Assembly: GCA_946886275.1 (NCBI GenBank)
Contig: CAMPIH010000072.1
Location: 1 to 10,830 of the forward strand
Source: an uncultured Sphingosinicella sp.
GTDB taxonomy: Bacteria > Pseudomonadota > Alphaproteobacteria > Sphingomonadales > Sphingomonadaceae
Length of the DNA stretch: 10,830 bases
Direction of reading: 5' to 3'
Shown here: one piece after another, positions 6,567 to 10,830 of the stretch
Position numbering within the stretch: position 1 is the first letter of the stretch
Layout: the number at the start of each line of letters is the position of its first letter
The notes under the pieces: generated by a model
The model's database searches: none
Seen by the model: only the letters and a program-made list of their open reading frames with translations
What the model was told of the DNA's origin: nothing
Program-made: the position numbers and the translations under genes

Positions 6567-7745
6567 TCAAAGTGCCTGTCCGGCCGCCCAGCCGCTCGCC
6601 CAGGCCCATTGGAAATTATAGCCGCCGAGCCAGCCGGTGACGTCAACCGCCTCGCCGATGACGAACAGGCCGGGCACGTCGCGGGCTTCCATCGTCTGCG
6701 ACGAAAGGCGATCGGTCGCGATTCCACCGGCGGTGACCTCGGCCTTGGCGAAGCCTTCGCTGCCGTTCGGGGTGAAGCGCCAGCCGGCGAGCCGCCTTTC
6801 CGCTTCCTCGAGCTTTCGATCGGGCAGGTTGGCGAGCTCGCCCCAAAGGCCGATCCGCTTCGCCAGCGCCTCGGCAAGGCGGTCCGGAAGAATCTCGCCG
6901 AGCAAGGTGTGGAAATGGGTTCGCGGCCGGGTCCGCTTTGCTTCCAGAGTCCAGCCGGCCGTTCGGTCCGGCAGGAAATCGACGCCGATCGAGTCGCCGG
7001 GACGCCAGTAAGATGAGATTTGCAGGATCGCCGGGCCCGAAAGCCCCTTGTGGGTGAACAGGGCCGCTTCGCGGAAACGCGCCTTGCCGGCGCTTGCGAC
7101 GACCTCTGCGGCCACTCCCGACAGCGAGCGGAACAGCGCCTCCTCCTCGCCGAGAGTCAGCGGAACGAGAGCAGGCCTGGGCTCGACCAGGCCGAGACCG
7201 AATTTGCGGGCGAGGTCGTAGGCGAAGCCGGTCGCGCCCATCTTGGGGATGGAGGGCCCGCCGGTCGCGATCACCAGCTTCGGCGCGGCCGCCTCCTCAT
7301 CGCCATAGGTCACCCGGAACTGGCCGTCGCCATGGCCGACGTCCCTGACCGGCCGGCCATAAGCGACCCGGACCGAGCCCTTGGCGCATTCGGCGGTCAG
7401 CATTCCGACGATCTCGCGGGCGGAGCCGTCGCAGAAGAGCTGGCCGAGCGTCTTTTCGTGCCAGGCGATCTTGTAGGCCTCGACCAGGGCGAGGAAGTCC
7501 TGAGGCGTGTAGCGCCGAAGCGCCGATTTCATGAAATGCCGATTGGCCGACAGATAGCGGTCGGGCGCGGTGTGAAGATTGGTGAAGTTGCAGCGGCCGC
7601 CGCCCGAGATGAGGATCTTCTTCCCCGGCCGATCGGCATGGTCGATCAGGAGCACGCGGAGTCCGCGCTGGCCAGCGATCGCGGCACACATCAGCCCGGC
7701 GCCACCGGCGCCGAGGATGATCGCGTCGAAGCTCGCCTGTTTCAG
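6567..7745 (-). CDS. BaiN/RdsA (HI0933) family FAD-dependent oxidoreductase, CTG start
   Basis: This is a 392-residue flavoprotein of the HI0933/BaiN family. The N-terminal FAD dinucleotide fold is FDAIILGAGGAGLMCA (7-22), followed by the family signature GKKILISGGGRCNFTN (41-56). The C-terminal FAD-contacting end is GLFVIGEAVDVTGWLGGYNFQWAWASGW (starting about 359). The first ATG (7691) would cut off the GxGxxG motif. In the upstream frame, back to a TGA, there is no ATG, GTG or TTG. The only near-cognate codon that gives a normal N-terminus is the CTG at 7745-7743, which overlaps the J-domain stop (CTGA). I therefore place the start there. The physiological substrate is unknown: BaiN acts on bile-acid intermediates in gut clostridia, which is unlikely here. 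The reading frame is otherwise intact. Confidence 0.87.
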   Translation of the reverse strand: MKQASFDAIILGAGGAGLMCAAIAGQRGLRVLLIDHADRPGKKILISGGGRCNFTNLHTAPDRYLSANRHFMKSALRRYTPQDFLALVEAYKIAWHEKTLGQLFCDGSAREIVGMLTAECAKGSVRVAYGRPVRDVGHGDGQFRVTYGDEEAAAPKLVIATGGPSIPKMGATGFAYDLARKFGLGLVEPRPALVPLTLGEEEALFRSLSGVAAEVVASAGKARFREAALFTHKGLSGPAILQISSYWRPGDSIGVDFLPDRTAGWTLEAKRTRPRTHFHTLLGEILPDRLAEALAKRIGLWGELANLPDRKLEEAERRLAGWRFTPNGSEGFAKAEVTAGGIATDRLSSQTMEARDVPGLFVIGEAVDVTGWLGGYNFQWAWASGWAAGQAL

Positions 7746-8278
7746 GACGATGCCTGGCTCCGCCGCTCCTCGGCCTTCCTCAGCACCTCATAAGCCGCCT
7801 GGACGGACTGGAATCGCTCCGCCGCCGCCTTGTCGTCGGGGTTGGTGTCGGGATGATTGGCCTTGGCGAGCCGGCGATAGGCCGTCTTGATGTCCTCGAA
7901 GCCGGCGTCGACCTCGACCTCCAGCAGATCCAGAGCGCGCATCTCCTCGCGGCTCCGGCTGCCGTCACCCGGACCGCCCCAGCCATAATGATTGGCGCTC
8001 TTGAAGGCGCCGGCGTCGCGTTGCTCGTTGGCCTCGCGCGCTGCCGCATCCTCGGCCGACAGGCCTTCGAAATAATTCCAGTTGCGATTATATTCCGCGG
8101 CGTGGGCCTCGCAGAAATACCAGCGGTCGCGGCTGTTGGGGGATTTCGGCGCCGGCCGGTCGCCCGGCGATTCGCAGCCGTGACGATCGCAGGTCCGGAC
8201 CGGCTCCGCGTCTCGTGCCGATCCGTAAGCGCGCCAGCGCGGAAAACCCCAGTCGTTCGAACGAGTCTGCTTTGCCAT
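7742..8278 (-). CDS. J-domain (DnaJ-like) protein with N-terminal Cys/His cluster
   Basis: The product is 178 residues from the ATG at 8278. The J domain is C-terminal (about 114-170) and includes ALDLLEVEVDAGFEDIKTAYRRLA and the essential HPD tripeptide (142-144), so it should stimulate an Hsp70 partner such as DnaK. The N-terminal half has TCDRHGC (29-35) and FCEAH (55-59), giving C30, C35, C56 and H59, a possible zinc-binding set, and then YNRNWNYFEGLS (63-74). Similar J proteins with this layout occur in other alphaproteobacteria. The client is unknown. GGGGA lies close upstream of the ATG at 8278, and an in-frame ATG at 8290 is less likely. The TGA overlaps the CTG start of the flavoprotein gene. 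A terminator-like hairpin sits just upstream. Confidence 0.88.
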   Translation of the reverse strand: MAKQTRSNDWGFPRWRAYGSARDAEPVRTCDRHGCESPGDRPAPKSPNSRDRWYFCEAHAAEYNRNWNYFEGLSAEDAAAREANEQRDAGAFKSANHYGWGGPGDGSRSREEMRALDLLEVEVDAGFEDIKTAYRRLAKANHPDTNPDDKAAAERFQSVQAAYEVLRKAEERRSQASS

Positions 8279-8292
8279 CGGTCCCCGCATAG

Positions 8293-8325
8293 AAAAAGGC
8301 AGGCGCCAGGGCCAGCCCTGCGCCC
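8293..8325 (-). terminator. Predicted intrinsic terminator (or attenuator) downstream of rnpB
   Basis: On the minus strand, GGGCGCAGGG and CCCTGGCGCCT pair around a CTGG loop. This gives nine Watson-Crick pairs and one G-U with a single bulged G. GCC and then five T residues (8297-8293) follow. It lies about 40 bases after the mature rnpB end and only 14 bases before the J-domain ATG, so it may also act as an attenuator for the four-gene run. Confidence 0.65.
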
Positions 8326-8365
8326 ATCCCGCCATCGCCCCTGGTGAAGGAAGGTCGCGGAAAAA

Positions 8366-8759
8366 TAGGCCAGAGGGTCTGTAAGCCGGGTTCTGTCCAC
8401 GCCTCGGCCGAAGCCGTGGCGATGGGCGACCATTCCTCTAGGAGACGGATCGCTCCGCCCCTCAAGCAACCAACCCGGGCGACGAGCTGGAACGAAGCCC
8501 ATGTGCCGCCCCTATTCGGTCTTGCTCCCGGTGGGGTTTGCCGTGCCGCCGGCGTTACCGTCGGCGCGGTGCGCTCTTACCGCACCCTTTCGACCTTACC
8601 GCGGGCCCGTCGAGGACGGGGCGCGGCGGATTGCTTTCTGTGGCACTTTCCCTGGGGTCGCCCCCGCCGGGCATTACCCGGCACCGTCGTTCCATGGAGC
8701 CCGGACTTTCCTCCCGCCTTCGCCGAAGCGAAGACCGGCGGCCGCCCGACCCTCTGGCC
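8366..8759 (-). ncRNA. rnpB: RNase P RNA (class A), catalytic subunit of RNase P
   Basis: This is the RNA component of RNase P, which trims 5' leaders from pre-tRNAs. On the minus strand the ends pair perfectly as helix P1: GGCCAGAGGGTC (8759-8748) with GACCCTCTGGCC (8379-8368). The universal core is present. GAGGAAAGTCCGGGCTCC (8713-8696) is the 5' P4 region, AAGTGCCACAGAAAGCA lies at about 8648-8632, and ACAGAACCCGGCTTAC (8396-8381) is the 3' P4 region and 3' end. The CR element with GGCAAACCCCACCGGGAGCAAG falls at about 8542-8521. Length is about 394 bases, normal for alphaproteobacteria. TATTTTTCC follows the P1 strand. End points are estimated to within a few bases. Protein frames drawn across this region on either strand are not genes. 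Confidence 0.97.
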
Positions 8760-8763
8760 GATC

Positions 8764-9456
8764 CTATGTAAGGTGTCCGGCCTCCCGGTCCAAGAGAAGA
8801 CTGAGCAGGATCGCCCGGCATTCGCCTTCGATCTCGCCGTCCACCAGCTCGGGTCGGAAGCGGCGCTGAAAGGCCCTGACCGCCGCCTTGGCATCGGCGA
8901 CGTCATAGCCATAGCGCTCCAGCGCGAGCAGGAAGCCGCCGTCCGTCCAGTGCGGATCCATCAGCCCCTTCGTCGGCCGGGACACGGCCAGCTTGTGCCT
9001 GGCAAGAAGCGCCCAGTCGAACAGCTCGCCAGGATCCTGCTTGCGTGCCGGCGCGACGTCGGAATGGCCGACGACGTTGGCGCGCGGGATCTGGTGGCGC
9101 CGGACGATTCCGGCAAGCAGTGGGACGAGCGACTCCATCTGCTCGCGAGGGAACGGCCGATAGCCATATTCGTGGCCCGGATTGACGATCTCGATGCCGA
9201 TGCTGGCGCCGTTCACGTTGCGAATTCCACGCCACCAGGATCGGCCGGCATGCCAGGCGCGCTTTTCCTCCGGCACCATCCGGACGACCTGGCCGTCTTC
9301 CATGATGAGATAGTGGCAGGAGACGCCCGCCTCCGGGTCGCGGAGGCGTTCCAGCGCCGCCTCGCCCGATTCCATGCCGGTATAATGGAGGACCGCGATC
9401 GAGACCGGCTGGTCGCGCTCGTTGAAATTGGGGGAAGGGCAGTCGATGGCATCCAC
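8764..9456 (-). CDS. N-acetylmuramoyl-L-alanine amidase (AmpD/AmiD-like, Amidase_2) with C-terminal peptidoglycan-binding domain
   Basis: The protein has 230 residues and the Amidase_2 fold, which cuts the bond between N-acetylmuramic acid and L-alanine. It has IAVLHYTGM (20-28) with zinc ligand H24, SCHYLI (46-51), WHAG (68-71), SIGIEIVNPG (85-94) with catalytic-type E89, and NVVGHSDVAPARKQDPG (127-143), supplying H131, K139 and D141 as in AmpD. Residues about 160-225 resemble a peptidoglycan_binding_1 domain (ALERYGYDV to AVRAFQRRFRPELVDGEI), so it is closer in layout to AmiD than to the shorter cytoplasmic AmpD. I see no signal peptide, which favours a cytoplasmic muropeptide-recycling role. 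The start is GTG. An in-frame TAA lies three codons upstream, and the start agrees with the usual DAIDCPSPNFN-like N-terminus. Confidence 0.92.
   Translation of the reverse strand: MDAIDCPSPNFNERDQPVSIAVLHYTGMESGEAALERLRDPEAGVSCHYLIMEDGQVVRMVPEEKRAWHAGRSWWRGIRNVNGASIGIEIVNPGHEYGYRPFPREQMESLVPLLAGIVRRHQIPRANVVGHSDVAPARKQDPGELFDWALLARHKLAVSRPTKGLMDPHWTDGGFLLALERYGYDVADAKAAVRAFQRRFRPELVDGEIEGECRAILLSLLLDREAGHLT
8765..8793 (-). promoter_or_regulatory. Candidate sigma-70-type promoter of rnpB inside the amidase 3' end
   Basis: On the minus strand TTGGAC (8793-8788), a 17-base spacer and TACATA (8770-8765) precede the 5' end of rnpB by about six bases. The hexamer matches are imperfect, but spacing and position fit. 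The -10 element overlaps the amidase stop codon TAG (8766-8764). Confidence 0.5.
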
Positions 9457-9472
9457 ACGCCTTTAGCGCGTG
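9456..9472 (-). promoter_or_regulatory. Small hairpin over the amidase ribosome site and start
   Basis: On the minus strand CACGC (9472-9468) and GCGTG (9460-9456) can pair around GCTAAAG. The only Shine-Dalgarno-like bases (AAAGG) fall in the loop and first stem base. The first G of the GTG start is the last stem base. The stem is only five pairs, so it could be chance. Confidence 0.3.
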
Positions 9473-9511
9473 AAATGCCCCGCCCCGTCAAGTCCGCCCG
9501 TCAAACCGCGT

Positions 9512-10369
9512 TCAGGCCACCCGGGTGCGGGCCAGGCCTGTCTGCCGTTCTCCGCTCGAGCGGATGTAAAGGCCGCGATGGTCCGGATCGGAAACGAACC
9601 TTTCGGTCTGGCCGAGAACCGTCTCTCCGGCGCCGAGCATCAAGGTGCCGTCGTCGGCGATCGCCTCGGCAAGCCGGGTGAAGGCCAGACGCCGCATATC
9701 GGGGGTGAAATAAAGGAGGAGGTTGCGGCAGAGGATGATGTCGAACCGGCCCGGATGAGGCGGCGGCTCGATCATGTTTCGGACCTCGAAGCGGACCATG
9801 TCCTTCAGCGCCCGCTGGACTTCCCAGACGCCATTGCCTTCGTCGAACCAGCGGATCATCTGGACCACCGGAAGGCCGCGCTGAACCTCGAATTGCGAAT
9901 AGCTGCCGGCGCGGGCGCGCTCGACGGCGGAGCGCGACAGATCGGTGCCGATGATGTCGATCTTCCATCCCTGCCAGCGCGCCTTCTCCTCGGCGAAGCT
10001 CATCGCCAGCGAATAGACTTCCTGGCCGGTCGAGCATCCCGCGCACCAGATCGACACCCGGCGATCCCTCGCCCGGGCCTGTTCGAGGCGCTTCACCGGC
10101 CCGCCGAGAAGAAGGTCGAAGGGCAGCTTGTCGCGGAAGAAATAGGTCTCGTTGTTGAGCAGCGCCTCGATCACCTGGTCGGTCAGCGCCGGCTCCTTTC
10201 CGGAGACGATCCGCGAGACGAGCTGGTCCATCGTCGCGAACCCATGTTCGCGGATGATCGAGGCCAGAGCGGTGTCGATCCGCCAGCGCCGGCTCAGGCT
10301 CAGCTGCTGACCGGTTCGGGCCTCGAGAAGGCTGGCGAGAATGCGCTGCGAAGCGGTGCTTATTTCCAT
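9512..10369 (-). CDS. cheR: Chemotaxis protein-glutamate O-methyltransferase CheR
   Basis: This 285-residue protein is full length for CheR. The enzyme uses S-adenosylmethionine to methylate glutamates on chemoreceptors and so sets adaptation in chemotaxis. The N-terminal all-helical CheR domain covers about 5-60. Then come NNETYFFRD (72-80), the SAM-binding loop CAGCSTGQEVYSLA (109-122), the acidic residue in IIGTDLS (139-145), FDIILCRNLLLYF (209-221) and GTLMLGAGE (241-249). The ATG lies inside the 3' end of cheB (10-base overlap, different frame), so the pair is one transcript. The amidase gene starts 55 bases downstream on the same strand. No pentapeptide receptor-tether partner is visible in the window. 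Confidence 0.95.
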   Translation of the reverse strand: MEISTASQRILASLLEARTGQQLSLSRRWRIDTALASIIREHGFATMDQLVSRIVSGKEPALTDQVIEALLNNETYFFRDKLPFDLLLGGPVKRLEQARARDRRVSIWCAGCSTGQEVYSLAMSFAEEKARWQGWKIDIIGTDLSRSAVERARAGSYSQFEVQRGLPVVQMIRWFDEGNGVWEVQRALKDMVRFEVRNMIEPPPHPGRFDIILCRNLLLYFTPDMRRLAFTRLAEAIADDGTLMLGAGETVLGQTERFVSDPDHRGLYIRSSGERQTGLARTRVA

Positions 10370-10830
10370 GACTGAAACCCCGCGCGAAGCGCGACCCGGC
10401 GCGCGAGATCGGGCGGCGGGAGCACCGCCGAGGCAAGGCCGGCTTCGGCCACGGCTCGGGGCATGCCCCAGACCGCCGATGTTGCCCGGTCCTGGGCGAG
10501 GATGGCGCCGCCCTTGTCGATCAGGCGGCGGCCGCCGAGGAGGCCGTCCCGGCCCATGCCGCTCAGGATCACGCCGACGGCGCCGTCTCCATAAGCGTCG
10601 GCGACGGAGGCCAGCATCGGGTCGACCGAGGGCAGGCAGCCGGACGGCGCGGCCTTGCGGTCGAGCCGAACCGAGACTTCGGCGCCATGGCGGTGGAGGC
10701 AGAGATGGGCATCGCCGGGCGCGACATGGATGACGTCGGAGCGAAGCGCCTGCCCCTCTTCGGCGACTCGAGCGAGGCGGCCGGACGCCGCTTCGAGCTG
10801 ACGGGCGAAGGAGGCCATGAAGACGGGCGG
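10360..10830 (-). CDS. cheB: Chemotaxis response regulator protein-glutamate methylesterase CheB (C-terminal part)
   Basis: The frame runs off the right edge, leaving the last 156 residues of the CheB methylesterase domain. It opens with PPVFMASFARQLEAASG, the segment just after the active-site histidine region (HMP), so the internal ATG at 10818 is not the start. VIHVAPGDAHLCL and CLPSVDPMLASVA follow, then VGVILSGMGRDG, whose final aspartate is the catalytic triad Asp. GGRRLIDKGGAILAQDRATSAVWGMPRAVAEAG is typical of the family. CheB removes the methyl groups that CheR adds. The catalytic Ser and His and any N-terminal receiver domain lie outside the window, so full domain content is unknown. 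The TAA overlaps the cheR start. Confidence 0.94.
   Translation of the reverse strand, partial: PPVFMASFARQLEAASGRLARVAEEGQALRSDVIHVAPGDAHLCLHRHGAEVSVRLDRKAAPSGCLPSVDPMLASVADAYGDGAVGVILSGMGRDGLLGGRRLIDKGGAILAQDRATSAVWGMPRAVAEAGLASAVLPPPDLARRVALRAGFQSWK

Noticed and set aside
5751..7016. Plus-strand open frame of 421 codons opposite the helicase and flavoprotein genes
   Set aside because: Its composition (Arg, Asp and Gly rich, no domain) is typical of a mirror frame. The minus-strand genes have clear motifs throughout.
7020..7793. Plus-strand open frame of 257 codons
   Set aside because: Antisense shadow of the flavoprotein and J-domain genes.
9481..9511. Two TTGACGGG-like repeats on the minus strand between cheR and the amidase gene as tandem -35 boxes
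   Set aside because: No acceptable -10 hexamer lies at the right spacing before the amidase start. The repeats are short and GC-rich enough to be chance.
8344..9681. Long plus-strand open frame of 445 codons
   Set aside because: It runs antisense across rnpB and the amidase gene and has no recognisable domain. It is open because of the high GC content.
10341..10733. Plus-strand Arg-rich open frame over cheB
   Set aside because: Low-complexity mirror of the CheB coding sequence with no domain.
1..10830. Mobile element, CRISPR array, tRNA or toxin-antitoxin pair
   Set aside because: I saw no transposase or integrase motifs, no regularly spaced repeats, no tRNA-like cloverleaf and no small paired genes. 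The gene packing and codon bias are uniform.

Overview
The window looks like ordinary chromosome from a GC-rich alphaproteobacterium, most likely a sphingomonad (Sphingomonadales). That placement is an inference. It rests on the heavy G/C third-position bias, protein types resembling sphingomonad ones as I recall them, and an alphaproteobacterial-looking RNase P RNA. I see no insertion sequence, phage gene, CRISPR array, tRNA or rRNA, and no base-composition break that would suggest an island.

Layout. Bases 1-674 (+) hold the 3' end of a SufE-type Fe-S assembly gene, coupled by ATGA to a hotdog-fold thioesterase. Bases 691-2486 (-) hold a DUF2231 membrane protein followed by a PQQ-type sorbosone/glucose dehydrogenase lipoprotein, a likely membrane-attached oxidation module. 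A divergent promoter region (2487-2707) separates them from a secreted TPR protein (2708-4342, +) with an unusual set of histidines. The TPR gene converges on the next block at a shared hairpin terminator that contains both stop codons.

Bases 4357-8278 (-) form a tight four-gene run. In transcription order it is a J-domain protein with a Cys/His cluster, a BaiN/HI0933-type flavoprotein with an apparent CTG start, a DEAD-box RNA helicase with a DbpA-type RNA-binding domain, and a YaiI/DUF188 protein with a TTG start. Upstream lies the RNase P RNA gene rnpB (about 8366-8759, -). Its predicted promoter overlaps the stop codon of an AmpD-like amidase gene (8764-9456, -). The window ends in a chemotaxis pair on the minus strand, cheB (partial, running off the edge) and cheR, overlapping by 10 bases.

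The main biological points are gene-packing and expression signals rather than a new multi-gene system. All four NTGA stop/start tetranucleotides occur at gene junctions, although the GTGA case may be incidental. The flavoprotein start would be missed by an ATG/GTG/TTG-only gene caller. A strong terminator-like hairpin lies only 14 bases ahead of the J-domain gene. The least explained protein is the His-rich TPR protein.
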